A stretch of DNA of 64,000 bases from Podospora bellae-mahoneyi (GCF_035222275.1 NC_085885.1:3348001-3412000), one strand, 5' to 3'. Shown: positions 1 to 11,296, numbered from the stretch's first letter. Translations and numbers: made by a program. The notes: a model not told the origin generated them from the sequence alone.

Positions 1-691
1 CAGTCTTAAGTGTTTAAGCCGGTGTTCAGAGACTCCCGACGTGTAGCGACCATCCTGCAGGAGGTTGTTGGCGTTAAGTTACCAGCAGCCACCACCCGCC
101 CCTCCTCTGAAATCGAATTACAGTCGAGATCAGCAATGAATCAGGACGCAGCTCAGCAATCAAATCATGCTTGGCTATGATACGCCAACAGTGTCTTCAC
201 GATACCGGAGGTTTATCGCAAAAAAGACGCTACCCCGTGCCAATTTTCCACGATGCAATAGTCACTTCTGATGACGCGGACCATTACTGCCACATAATAG
301 TCCGTTCTGATGCCGCGGACTATTTCCGTACTAGACATTACCGTACTTATGGATGGAGCTTGCTTGATCGTGACACAGCTGAGGCTTTATGGCTGGACCA
401 AGAAAGCAACTATAAGGACATGGTCAACGAGGCTTATTTTGACGGCCTCGCCCCAACAGAGTCACATGATTCCAGTGTGCCCTTGATCGTGATCGGATGG
501 CAAACTACACGTTGTAAGGAATGAAGGCGTTCAGGCTGAGCATAAAATTTGGGTAAATATGTACCTGGTTACTTAACCAAAGTTCTCTCTTTCCTCAGAT
601 AGTGCACTACAGATTTCATCAACAGTCATATCCTGGTCTTCAACATATCACTCCCATTCATCTATTCTATCACCTCAACCCCCCCCTTTTT
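1..691. other. Left-edge stretch without a supported gene
   Basis: An open frame of 115 codons runs from ATG at 177 to 524 on the plus strand, but no family is recognisable and no splice partner was found, so it is not called as a gene. It contains an imperfect 39-bp direct repeat starting at 257 and 296 (13 codons per unit, sharing AATAGTC and TTCTGATG). The 3' flank of the amidase gene lies at the right end and is C-rich. The open frame could be the last exon of a gene starting outside the window. Confidence 0.4.
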
Positions 692-2424
692 TCAAAACCC
701 CACAAAATCCCCCAACTCCAAATTCGGCACAATCACCGGCTTCGGCCCCTTCTTCCTCACCAAAGTCCTCTGCTCAAACGCATACGCCAAAGCCAGCAAC
801 TTCTCCTCCTCAAACATGCCGCCCAAAAAGCTGATCCCAAAAGGAATATTAGGCCCCTGCTGCACCAACCCCCTCGCGTTCCTCGTAACGTTCCACGTGG
901 CAGGGTAATACCCCAACGGCAACGTCACAATCGGTGCCCCCTGAATCGCCGCCTTGGCAGCAGCCTGACTGGTGGGTAACACCACCGCGTCAAGATCATT
1001 TCGCTCAATCGCTCCCAAAAGACCGCCCTCGCCACCCCAGTAGAGGTTGCGCTGGTATTCCTCCCAGAAGCGAATGTCAGAGTTGTTGTACCCGAGCTCG
1101 AGCGCGCCGTCCCAACGGGCGGTGTCCCTGTCGGGGAAGAACTCCAGGTTGGAGTTTTGGGTGAAGTTGCGGATGTCTTCTAGGGTGTGGAGGTTGTAAG
1201 GGTTGTGCGATAGAGAATCAAGATACACCGCGAGGTCAGAGACAAAGCCTGCGCCGAGGACGATGGAGGTTGTGTTAGGGGAGGGGACAGTGAAGTTTGC
1301 GTCGACGACAGTGGCACCGGCGGATTTCATTGTGTCGATGGCAGACCAGAAGGCGGCCATCTCTACCGTGCTGGCGTTGGGGTTGAGGGTGTTGTAAGGG
1401 ATGCCGATTCTTGCCCCCAAGAGGGAGCTGGCGTTGAGGGCGGAGACGTAATCCGGGATCTTGGAGTCCTCCCAGGGGATGGTGGATGTGTAGTTATCTC
1501 TGGGGTCGTGGCCGGCGATGGCTTGGAGGATGATGGCGGCGTCTTTGACGGTGCGGGCCATGGGGCCGATGGTGTCTTGGTGGGAGGAAATGGGGATGAC
1601 GAGGTAGCGGGAGGTGAGGCCAACGGTGGGCTTGATGCCGACTAGAGATCCTTTCTGGGATGGGGAGATGATTGATCCGGAGGTCTGGATGGGTGTCAGT
1701 TTCAGGATCATGTTGTGAGATTGCTGTTGTTACGGACCTCTGTACCAAGGGTCGCAAGACAAAGACCAATGGATGCAGCAACGCCACTGCCGCTGGAACT
1801 ACCGCCGGGGTCTTCGTTGGGATAGTAAGCCCCGGTTGCCTGACCACCATACGCTGACCAACCACTGGACGAGTTACTACTCCTGTAGTTGGCCCATTGA
1901 CTGAGGTTGGCCTTGCCGAGGATAATGGCGCCAGCCTCACGCAGCTTCGCCGCCATGGTACTGTCATGAGGAACCTTCGCGCCCACCAGTGCAAAGGAGC
2001 CAGCAGTGTTGTTCATCTTGTCCGCTGTGGCAATGTTGTCCTTGATCAGAATGGGAATGCCATGAAGTGGACCGAGAGTGGTCCCGTTGGCACGCATAGC
2101 ATCCAGCTCAGCGGCAATGTCGAGGGCATCTGGGTTCACCTCATTGACAGCTCGTAACAGAGGGTTGACCTGTTCAATGCGTGCCAAGTAGGCCTTGACC
2201 AGGTCGACACTGGTGAAGAGACCTCTTGAGAGTCCTTCCTCCAGGTCATCGATGGTGACCTCGGTGAGGCTGGGGAAAGGGACGCCCTTGACTGTGGCAT
2301 TGGTCAGTTAGATATTCTTTTAACTTGAGGTCAGTCAAACAATACCTGTCGAGCAGTTCCCGATACCTGCAAACCCCAGCCAGGCCGCAGAGGCAGCAAT
2401 GAGAAGTCTTGCAAGTCTCGTCAT
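692..2424 (-). CDS. Secreted amidase signature-family hydrolase
   Basis: Three exons (2424-2346, 2291-1738, 1684-692) give 541 residues, normal for a fungal amidase. The first exon encodes a hydrophobic signal peptide (MTRLARLLIAASAAWLGFAG). The amidase-signature triad is visible: Lys about 110 in ILIKDN, cis-Ser about 191 in the Gly-Ser-rich PGGSSSGSG motif, and nucleophile Ser about 215 in TETSGSI. That last motif is completed only after removing the intron 1737-1685, whose donor is the weak GTCCGT and which has a CTGAC branch site. The family hydrolyses amide bonds; the substrate cannot be read from sequence. The signal peptide suggests an extracellular or secretory-pathway enzyme, unlike cytosolic acetamidases. 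It is the same strand as the next gene but 930 bases away, so independently transcribed. Confidence 0.9.
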
Positions 2425-3357
2425 GATGCCAGTTCCTCCTCTAGGATGTTGAGAATGAGGATGAGAATGTCTTTCTTCTGTCCGATTCAGATGTCGTGGT
2501 CCATCTTATATAGCAGTGCCCTCATCAGTATCACGGCATTTCCTCAGCGGGACGTTACCTCATCCACACCACCGTGCTCGGATCCGGGTTCCCGGGATGC
2601 AGTCTTGCTGGTTGAATGTCGAATCGTGGGCCATATCGCGGGGGTGGCTGGCAAAGATGCCGGGTACTGCCAGATAAGAGCCAGCTAATTGACGGTTGGA
2701 AAAGCTTGGCTGACGACGACCCTGCGTGTGTGATTGGCGGATATGGAGACAGGATCGAATAGTTTTGCTGGACCTTCAGTTAGTCACGGTTATACTGTTG
2801 ATTAGAGATAGCATCGTGGGGTTCTCAGAACCCATGCAGCTGTTATCGGCGGGGTTTACGGCAATAGTGCCAGCGAAGAGACCGGCATTGATTATCTTGG
2901 ATATTCATAAGAAACTCCATGCTTGCAAACGTCACCGGAAGAAGACGTCAACGAGATTCGGACCTTTCGCTCCGGCCATTAGAACGATCGTTTATCTTGG
3001 CGTGAACCAGCCCTTTGGTACCCCTTTGCTACAGAGAGTGGAGTATGCCAAGGTTTGTTGATTTTGAGAAGAAAACCGTTACTGTGGCAACTGATCAGGG
3101 GCAAGATGCTTTCTTCAACACTACAAGAAAGCACTAGGTGCCTTGCAGACAACCCGGAATGGAGCAAGTAAACATTGCAATTACTCTATTAGATCCCACA
3201 ATGATATTCTCAACATTCAAAAGTTTCTTCCTGCGCACTTGAAGAAATGACAAGACTTCTACCAACAACCGAACTTTTGACTCTCAAAGACCGCCACGCC
3301 CCTCAGACAAACGAAATCCGCAAGAAAGCGGTGCAAAGAAATGAAAAAACATCCACT
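2425..3357. promoter_or_regulatory. Amidase upstream region
   Basis: This is the gap between the amidase start and the 3' end of the Hsp70-like gene. An inverted CGG pair, CCGGGTTCCCGG at 2584-2595, lies about 160 bases upstream of the amidase ATG. Its CGG-N4-CCG spacing is compatible with a Zn2Cys6 regulator site, but this is inference from a single copy. No further gene was seen. Confidence 0.35.
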
Positions 3358-5835
3358 CTAGAGGAATCCGATCCGGCAGCCTCCCTCAAATCCATCCTCC
3401 ATCTCCGACTCTACAACAGGCTCCATTTCCAGCTCAAACTCCGCATGATCATCTCCAGTCCTCAACATACACCTGAGCTCACCATCAAAGATCATCGACA
3501 GCATAACGTTCTTGAGCCTAATTCGGGTCACCATCCCCTCATCATCAACCAATTTCTGCCAGTCTCCATATTTCAGAGCCCTCATTGGACATCTGAAACG
3601 ACACATAGGCTTGACCGTCTTGTCCTTCCTCGGTGGGGGATTGTCAGAGTTACACAAGCAAACTTCGATCACGAGATCGGTGTTATGCCGGCTATCAAAG
3701 TCGATAAAAACTCGATGTGAGACCTTCATCCCGTTGGAATCTGCACGATCGCCCTTGTGATACAACAGCCAAAGGTTAAGATTTTTCGTCATCCAAGGGT
3801 CGTTCTTTTCAAAATAGAGCTCGATGAACTTACTTCTTTGAAGTACCACAACATTCTCTTCATACGCGAAACGCCGTCACGTCCTATGTACATCTCATCT
3901 TTCAGGGGCTGATATCTAGGTCCATTATGTTCGCTTTCGGGCACCAAAGCTTGGATCCCGTAGCTCTGTCTGACCACCCTGGAGATGATAGAGATCCCCT
4001 CGAGAACAGCCATGGTTGCTCCACGAGCAACGGCGGACCACCTAGAGTTATAATGTGAGACATTGACTTTGACCCCACACACATAGACGTTGGGAAGAAC
4101 CACTTACGTCCTTCTGACCTGTAAGATGTTGTTGAACTGCCTGTTGAGAGTTGAATGCAGATATCGCGAGGAGCCAAGGCCGCCAACAAGAAATATTTTC
4201 TGATTAATCGAACCATCAGCATTGCATCACGCGGCATCCTCTATGGTTGCTCTTTACTTACGCTAGGCGACTTGGCTCCTGCCGCCTTGAGCCGCTGGAG
4301 TTGTTCGCCGATAAGAAACCGAATTCCCGTGTAGCTGGCAGAGAACCACTGTTCCACAACAGCTCTTAATTAGAAGGAGAAGTGTTAGCACTTGTGAAAA
4401 CCAAAAACAAGGAAGAATCACGACCGTTTGGAGCTGACATACCTTTCGATGGATACTATGTCAGTCGGCTTTCCTCTACCCACCAACCTGTCCAGGCCAT
4501 GCTTGGGAATCAGACCCCGTGGTAGGTTCTCCAACCTGACAGGCTCAACAATCCTCTCACGGTTAGCTGAGGCCGGCGTGTGAAAGTTGCGTTTCAGCCC
4601 ATACTCCCACGCATGATCGACAAAATCCCGGAATTCCTTGCTGTTGCGGATGCCGGGCCGGGACCTGTTACCAATCGTAATATGATTTTCGAATGCTTGG
4701 TCGATAAGGAAGGCACCGCAAAGTTTACCTGTGGTTCGTTGTTAGGCGGGTCCAAAACCCATAAAGAATAATGTTCCATTACTAACCAGCGCCTTCAATA
4801 GCTTCCCTGAATCGAAGGGGGTGGACAGACTCAATAGTGTAGGTGATAATATCCTGAATCGGTTTAGCAGAGCGAGCAGATTGTAGTGAGGCAGGCTAGT
4901 GTCAACTCACAATTGTTCCGCCTCCACAATCACAAACCATGAATGTCTCTCCTCTCTAATCATTGCGTAGTTTGCTTAGCGGTGCGATCGAAAAACGGCA
5001 TGGTTGTTCCCGTGTCACAAAGGGGCGAACTTACTTTTACAGGGCGTTTGAGCTTTTCTCTCAGCGTGCAGAGAGCCGCGGCCTCGGACTCCTGAACCCA
5101 AGAAAGGGTAACGAATCTGAACGGAGGTGGGTCCGTGATACCCGCGAGTTGCGCCGCTTCGATCATCGTCTTGTTGGCATACTCAGGCCACATGGCAGGA
5201 GTGGCAATGGCTACCTTCAAGGGCACTCCATCGAGCCCTTCAACTTCGCGCCCAATTTCTTCCAACGCATGCTCCCATACTCCCCTCAGAAAATCAGCAA
5301 TGAGGCCGACTAGACCAGTCTTCTGGTAGCGTTGACTTTTTTGGAGTCTCGAACGGGCTTCAATGAGCTGTTTACTACTCCGCACATCAACTCCTGCGTC
5401 GCCTTCACGAAGAAGCAGGAGCTTGAACCACCGTATGGGATTGCTGGTGGGTGAGAGGCAATGATATCCCCAGGCTCCGGTTTCCGGGTCAACCAAGGTA
5501 GGTACTTGTGCTTCGTCCAGTCTTTGTTGATAATGGTCGGGGTCCCCTGGCCAACTCATGACATCGTAAATGTATCGTGGATCATTGGGATTCCATTCGT
5601 GGGATCTTGTCCAGGAAACACCAGAATAACTAGTGAAAACGTGAGTATGAGATTTTGAAATTCCGAAAGTAAAGGCTGATGGGGCTCACGTGGTTCCAAA
5701 GTCGATACCAATAGCGATGAAGTATTGGTCAACGCCAGCATGGGAAGGTGAGGAGGAAGGTGAGATGGCTCCGTCTTCGGCCACTCGTGTCAAAGCGCTA
5801 GCCATTGAGGCGGAATCTGAGTTGTCATTCAACAT
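3358..5835 (-). CDS. Hsp70-like actin-fold ATPase, nine exons
   Basis: Nine exons (5835-5690, 5629-5035, 4955-4911, 4853-4787, 4728-4443, 4364-4262, 4199-4108, 4041-3834, 3753-3358) join in frame to 645 residues. The actin-fold nucleotide-binding motifs are clear: phosphate-1 motif GIDFGTTYSGVSW near residue 45, phosphate-2 motif MVCDCGGGTI encoded mainly by the 45-nt third exon, and adenosine motif IFLVGGLGSSRYL. The C-terminal part lacks a recognisable canonical Hsp70 substrate domain or EEVD tail, matching the large fungal Hsp70-like (HSPA12-type) group rather than a housekeeping chaperone. Role and client are unknown. It is divergent from a small AIG1-like GTPase 540 bases away. Many short exons with all phases consistent argue for an intact gene. 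Confidence 0.88.
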
Positions 5836-6375
5836 GTTTGGAGACTCGGGACGGGCCGGCTAATGCAGGGGCTGTTGACAGTTCAGAAAGTCAGGAACAT
5901 GCATACCTTGACACTACAAGAGTGGCAAATAAACAAGGCCATAGGAGCCAAGATATACAATTTCCATTTCAGCCGCTAGATGTCGAGGCTCAGCCTTCTG
6001 TCATACCAAACAGCTACCTTTGGCATGTTACACCAAGTCGATCACTTGACGCTATGCTTTGGGCAGCAGGCAAGCGGGGGCCCAACCTGTGAGGCATCCA
6101 ATGTGGAAAGCAGGAAATGCCCCCTCAGCAATCAGAAGACGACATATTGTCATCCATGGTGCATTGGGTAGTAATCTGAACCTGATAACCGGTTTTAGTG
6201 ACAAACCGGGCGCGGCAGAAGGTGTGTATAAGACGCATTTCAAGGCATAACAGCTCCTCAAGATTGAAGATGAACTCGATACTGAGGAATAATAGCTCAT
6301 CTGTCAGGCCGGCCTCTGCAAAAATCTTCTGATCTCGTGCCCTGTGAAGACATCGCCTCGGCGCCACGCAGCAGA
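5836..6375. promoter_or_regulatory. Shared divergent promoter region
   Basis: These 540 bases separate the starts of the Hsp70-like gene (minus) and the GTPase gene (plus). Two short palindromes are visible: AACCGGTT near 6189 and AGGCCGGCCT at 6306-6315, the latter about 60 bases before the GTPase ATG. No heat-shock-element array of alternating GAA/TTC blocks was seen. Shared regulation is an inference from layout only. Confidence 0.35.
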
Positions 6376-7295
6376 ATGAGGGACAAGACTTCAGCGGATG
6401 CAGATGGGATGGTGATGGTGATGGGGGTCAACGGATCGGGCAAAACTGTATTTGTGGACCTCCTCAAGGCAGGCTCTGGCAAGGTCGGAAAAGAAATTCT
6501 ATCGGGTACGCACAGTCTCGGTTTTTTTCTAGTTGAAGTTAGCTAACGTGAAATGACATGACGCCTACAGCTTCTCTGCAACCTCAAGCGGTCAAGCTCA
6601 CTGTGGATCGGAAGCCTCGCTCCTTTGTCACGGTGGTCGACACCCCCGGATTCGACGACACGCAGCCTGCAGACGCCACAACCTTGATAAAGATCCTACG
6701 ATACTTGTCGATCCAATATACGCTCAATATTCCACTCAAGGGCATCCTTTACTTCCATCCGATCCACAAGCCTCTGGACTGCAACTCGACGTATGATTAC
6801 CTGAAGATGCTTCCGTCACTGTGCAAGGGCCCCGTCACCCTCGAGAATATCATCATCGTTACGACGCGGTGGGATGAACTGAAGGACCAGGAGACTGGCA
6901 TGCGTCGTGAGCAAGAGCTCATCGATACCTATCTAGGTTCGATGTTGGAAAAGGGGGCTACCATGATGCGGTTCCACGGGTCAGCTGCAGAGGCGCAGGC
7001 GATGGTATCGAGATTGGTGTCCAACGATGACAGTTTTGAGCTCGATGTCCAGCGGGAACTGGTGAACCAGGAAAGGCGGGCGTGGCATGTGCACCTGGAC
7101 TTGAGTAAACGCTGCTCTGAAGAGCTACGTCTGGTAGAAACCATGGGCGAAACAGTCGGGCAAAGGGCCAAGGCGGATGCGAAACAAGAAAAAGGGAATT
7201 TGAAGCACTGGTTTCATCGGACATCGGCTGAAATTCGTGTTTTTCTTGGGATCCTGGATATTGCGTGCGGCAACGGTGGATGGTTGACCTGCTAG
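6376..7295 (+). CDS. AIG1/septin-like P-loop GTPase
   Basis: Two exons (6376-6505, 6571-7295; donor GTACGC, acceptor CTACAG) encode 284 residues. ATG at 6376 is the first in frame. The G1/Walker A motif GVNGSGKT is at residues 17-24, the G3 motif DTPGFDD at 67-73, and a G4-like TTRWDEL follows about 80 residues later. The C-terminal third is charged and probably helical. This order fits the AIG1/TRAFAC small GTPases that fungi often encode as single-domain proteins. Such GTPases in animals and plants act in immunity-related membrane processes, but nothing here shows that for this protein. The N-terminus before the P-loop is very short, so the domain begins almost at once. The last residues may hide an unplaced intron. 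Confidence 0.8.
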
Positions 7296-8918
7296 GTACC
7301 TTAGTGAGGGTTGTGCTCTTTCCAGGTTGCCCGGGAGGGGTACCTGCCTCGTTGACCCCCAAGTTGAGCCGTCACACGTCACACTTCTCTTTCATGCAAA
7401 AGCCCTCCATGGGTTCTTTCTGTCATACATCCAGCCCGTTCTGTATGTACCGTACTTCAATTGCAGAAGTTGTGTCGGCAATGCTTTGCCAGCTCAACAG
7501 TCCCATGAGTCACACCAACTAAGGTACCACAATTCCCACCCAACCAGAACAAGTACCTGCGTCCTCGAACCAACCACCAATCACCTTACGACAGGCGCTC
7601 ATCTTTGTTAGCCCCGATATGCAAGACATTATCTAGACCCTATTTGCATACCGCATCATGATTTGTTTGAGCCACGGTGCGGTTGGGTCTCAATGAATGA
7701 TGAGGCTTCAAGACCTTTGGGCGGTCGGTGCCTCGGTTTGAGGACCAACTCATCCTGATCTAGAGTCAATACCAAAGGACGTCAAACAATGAGAAAACTG
7801 GCCCTACAACGACAGTTGACCGAGTCTCCCACACGTGAGGATACCTACCTTCACTCTGGTTCTTCTCAAAACTTGGAGCAGATCTGGATACCAACCGGTC
7901 TGTTCATCTCTAGGTGAAAAGTCCGCTTCTGGCATGTCTTCCATGGCCTTTTCGCTACAATCATGGCAAGAACGCAACTTTCAAAATACCCCAGATGCCT
8001 CTCGAGCAAGAAGAAGCCCCGGGCTTGGTGTCTTACTTTATGGTGAGGTTACACAACGCTTGTATGGCCTTCGATTCCAGATTCAACAATGGGCAAACTG
8101 GTACAGCCAGAAAGATATCGGAATCTGGACATGGGCGATTTCCATTCCCGTTCTGGGACCTGAGCAGTCGCCGCTTTAGCCTGAGCAGAAGTAGAGATCT
8201 CCTGAGCAGCCTGAGCAGGCCCTGAGCACGGTAGGCAAGGCCCTAAGCATGGTGAGCAAGGTCCTGAGCACGGTGAGCAAACCCCGAGCACGGTGAGCAA
8301 GCCACTGTGGCCAACTGAACCGATGGAAGTTGTGGAGAGCGATAAGGAGAAAAACGAGGTCTTGGATGCCTATAAAAGGCTCCCCTCGCAGTGTATTGAG
8401 AATGATCTTTTCTTTCCTTTCTTAAGTTCGAGTTCAAGTCAAACAGTCAAAGTCCATATACTGGTTTATCACACTTTCTTCCAGGGCATAATTCCCTGCA
8501 GTTCAGTGTCTGTCATTCTATTTACAGGGCATAGCTCCCTTTACTTCCTTCGGTGCCACTTCGCACCGTCGTACCTCGCAGTCCAAAGACCCCGGAGTCT
8601 TCAGGTAATTGCTTCCGATCTACCCGACAGGGCATACAACTAACTTGTCGGCGACATATCTCAACACTTACTTCAATGGCTTGCTGACTTGGGGCGTCCA
8701 TTGGAGGACTATCCTACACGCTGTGGCTTCTATGAGGTCACTACAAAAGTACCATTGGTCAGGACCGCATGTAGGTACATCAACAAAGGAAATGGCTGTC
8801 GACTCTACCAGAAATATGCCCCTTGTCAATTTTCTGCTGCCACCGTAGTATAACTCAATGTGGAATCTAGGAGCTAACAGTGGTTATACAACTTGAACAC
8901 ATGTTGCTCTCCAACCTC
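7296..8918. other. Gene-poor repeat-bearing stretch
   Basis: No gene is supported. Short open frames between 7835 and 8225 are unrecognised. A 20-21-bp tandem array sits at 8219-8300. Just after it, at 8379-8388, is a TATAAAAGG-like box, and the motif AGGGCATA recurs near 8485, 8526 and 8628. This could be the edge of an old repeat, but no paired copy is present. Confidence 0.4.
8219..8300. repeat. 20-21-bp tandem repeat array (CCTGAGCA/GGTGAGCA)
   Basis: Four head-to-tail units approximate GGCCCTGAGCACGGTGAGCAA, with scattered point differences. Looser CCTGAGCAG units precede them back to about 8160. The half-units CCTGAGCA and GGTGAGCA are the same as in the 31-bp array at 14043-14230, so the two arrays are related. 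Confidence 0.8.
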
Positions 8919-8919
8919 C

Positions 8920-9360
8920 GTGTTAGCTGCTGCAGACCAATTTATCAAGGGAGCAATGGCAGTAATGCATGTGATTCTTCTCCATGCAGAGGTCTCTTCA
9001 CTACGCAGGGCTAATGAGGGGCTTAGTACAAGACGGAGAGCTATAAAATACGTATGCGGCTTGTAAAGTTATTTATTGTACAAGAAGCACAAGTTCATCT
9101 AGACCAGAAGGCCGTAGATTAGCAGGTAGTCCCGGAAACACGACAAAACGGTGGTGCAGGGGGATCTCGTACGAAGATTCGGTGTTGTGGCGTGTGCGGC
9201 AAGCCCGGCCATAATGCATGCACGTGCAAGAAGGCTGCAGAATCGTCTGATTCATCTGTTTCTAATTCTGTTATTGTTATTCCTAGTGTTGTGGTTGTGT
9301 AACTGAGGATGATTGCGGTGGGGTGGTGGAAAATTCGCCGCTCGCTTACCACGCACGTTA
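8920..9360 (+). mobile_element. Relic of a Fot1/pogo (Tc1-mariner) transposon, 3' end
   Basis: The plus strand carries decayed C-terminal transposase sequence. From 8929 a frame reads AADQFIKGAMAVMHVILLHA and continues to ANEGLSTRRRAIK, the helical region before the tail in Fot1-like transposases. In another frame, from 9078, the VQEAQ region leads through a stop (TAG at about 9117) to a CCHC knuckle, CGVCGKPGHNACTC, and ends at TAA near 9301. The DDE catalytic core is absent. The following GC-rich bases resemble an inverted-repeat end and finish at a TA near 9359. At least one frame change and one stop make it dead. It is truncated at its 5' side. Confidence 0.7.
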
Positions 9361-9554
9361 TGGTATTTTCTCTTTTTTCTTAATAAACACAACACCACAA
9401 ACAACAAACGATCACATCACCACTTGCAAAGACGGCTACCCACTCTACAGTACCCATCTTCCCATACAAATTACTATATAATTACAAATACCAATTTGGT
9501 GGATAATTTAGTGCTGTCTAACCTTCGCTGCATCTGGCTATCGATAACCATCTA

Positions 9555-9638
9555 CGCCAACGGCCTCGATTTTCACCCACCTAGCCAGTGGCCTCGATTT
9601 TTGCTTACTTCGCCAGCGACTCTGACTTTCACCCACCT
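9555..9638. repeat. 28-bp tandem repeat, three units
   Basis: Units at 9555-9582, 9583-9610 and 9611-9638 share CGCCA..G.CTCGATTTT..CCCACCT with several substitutions. It lies in unrecognised DNA just beyond the transposon relic and has no evident coding role. Confidence 0.75.
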
Positions 9639-10041
9639 CACTAGCGAACTGCAGTCAGAGCCTCTTTTTCGTCGCCCTATGAAGAACGGCAGATTTGCTG
9701 CCGCCAGTGTAGTCCAATAAAGACATATCTTCTAGCTACCAACCATGTAGAAAGTCAGCGAGAACCTGAGCTGAACTGGCACCAAGCGTCACATGTATAC
9801 TCTCCCGCTTCAAAGATGCGAGAGAGGGGTTAGGTACTTGGCATAAAATAGCTTTCGTAATAGAAAACGGAAGGGCATGCATTGTGATTTGCCTGCATGC
9901 CTGGTTTGGCAAGATCCAAGTTCTGAAATTGGGGATCGGAATTGGTTCCAGAGGTTGGCTCCGGAGGTAAATACGTTGCATATTTGCGACGGCAAGTGCA
10001 GAACTTGCTCAAGAGATTGGGATTGTCGCAAATGCTAGGTT

Positions 10042-10160
10042 AGGAGGGCTCCATCAGACGAGATTCAAATACGGCTGGGGCAGGCACAGCTTCCCAACCC
10101 CGGATCGGGCTTCAGTGCGCGGCCTTCGAGCTCCCTATCCACTCCACCACTGGGGCGCCC
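10042..10160 (-). other. tRNA-like element with A and B box matches
   Basis: On the minus strand, TGGTGGAGTGG (complement of 10139-10149) matches the A-box consensus. About 80 bases on, TATTTGAATC (complement of 10061-10072) resembles a B box. The flanks GGGCGCC and GGAGCCC could pair as an acceptor stem with one mismatch. No convincing anticodon arm was found, so a tRNA pseudogene or the head of a tRNA-derived SINE is likelier than a working tRNA. Confidence 0.3.
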
Positions 10161-10407
10161 GGAAAGAAGCCGACTGCGGTGCGTTTTGAGGATTGGTGGG
10201 GCAGTCTCCCGAGGCCATGACAAGCAGAGGGGGTGATGAGGGACCTGGCTATCCCACGGGTTCACCTACGTGGGGCGACTTTTCGGCGAGGGCGGTCCTG
10301 TTGGGACACCCGAAGGGATCAAGAGCGCGAGCCTGATTATGCCTACATTATCTACAACATTGACTAGTTTGATTTTCCTCCGGAGAGGGACAGGAAAATT
10401 GCCAGCT

Positions 10408-11157
10408 TTAACCATGTGGGCGAGTCCAGGCAGGGCCAACCAGGGCTTGCTGGCGCTCCAAATGCACGCGCCTCATCTTCAAGCCTCTCATTATGGAACC
10501 AACATTGCCGCGATTGGGACTTTCCTCCCAGCTCCTTGTGCTTCCGAGTTTCACCTGCTCAAAGTCAAAGACCATCAATCGCCCGTCATTCCGCATCATG
10601 AAGTTGTCCAACTTCGCATCGGTGTAGTGGACTCCATATGATGTCAGAGCACCAAGAGCCTCCTCAAACCGCTTTTGCAGAACTTGTTCGGGGAGATCGC
10701 GCCAAAGGTGGGTTAGGGTCTCTCCCTCGATGAGGGACAGAACCAATGCTGGGGATCCATCATACACAGCTTCGCCATAGAAATACGGCACGATGGTTCC
10801 CTGAATCGTCTTCAAGACGTCGTAGGCTTGTTTTTCTGTTTCGAACTCTGCTTCCCAGCCGGCCTTTCGCTTCTTAAGGATAACTGTCGCTGGTAAAAAC
10901 CACTCGGGACAATGTGCTCTTGCCCAGGGGCAAAGAGAAGCGAATCGTTGGATCAGCGCAATGAGCAAGGGGGGTCGTTTGAGCTCTAGGCGGTACACCG
11001 TCTCTAGCAACAACTCGGCCTTTTCAGCAACGATGAGCCGGTTACCGAGACGAAATTCCTGCTAGTGTTAACGCTAATAGTGATGGAGACCTACAGGAGC
11101 TTAGCTTACCAAAGGGGGCTTATCATTTTGCAGCAGTAGCTCGTCATCCGTATACAT
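10408..11157 (-). CDS. Degenerate protein-kinase-like protein
   Basis: Two exons (11157-11110, 11061-10408) encode 233 residues. The start is MYTDDELLLQ; the intron has donor GTAAGC and acceptor CACTAG and keeps frame 0. Kinase-fold landmarks are a beta-3-like VILKKRK, an alpha-C-like EFETEKQAYDVL, a catalytic-loop-like HYTDAKLDNF and VFDFEQV where active kinases have DFG. The Asp and Asn of the loop and the Asp of DF are kept, while the Gly of DFG is Glu. The domain is short for a full kinase. It resembles the small fungal kinase-like proteins related to choline/aminoglycoside kinases. Activity and substrate are unknown. Confidence 0.75.
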
Positions 11158-11296
11158 GACCTACAAAAAAGGTAGGCGATTGGAATGGTGAGAAACCTTC
11201 AACGCTTGGATTTGGAGGAAAATCTATAAGAAGCAGCAAATGAAATTTATAGCTGACTCAGACCCCCGCCCGTAAGTCTGCAAGTAGCCGACACAA

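Larger units (their letters stand above)
9361..10407. other. Gene-free stretch right of the transposon relic
   Basis: Apart from the 28-bp repeat at 9555-9638 and the tRNA-like element at 10042-10160, no coding or structural feature is supported. Short open frames on both strands have no recognisable domain. Confidence 0.45.

Noticed and set aside
2446-3061. Two plus-strand frames in the amidase upstream region.
   Set aside because: No domains or splice links; they lie within a likely promoter.
6306-6315. AGGCCGGCCT palindrome before the GTPase start, considered as another copy of the TTCGGCCGAA motif.
   Set aside because: The outer bases differ and the core is GGCCGGCC, so it is not the same site; a single copy has no support.
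8310-8650. TATA-like box, repeated AGGGCATA motifs and CT-rich ends suggested a lone long terminal repeat.
   Set aside because: No second copy, no terminal TG/CA with flanking duplication and no internal retroelement sequence could be found.
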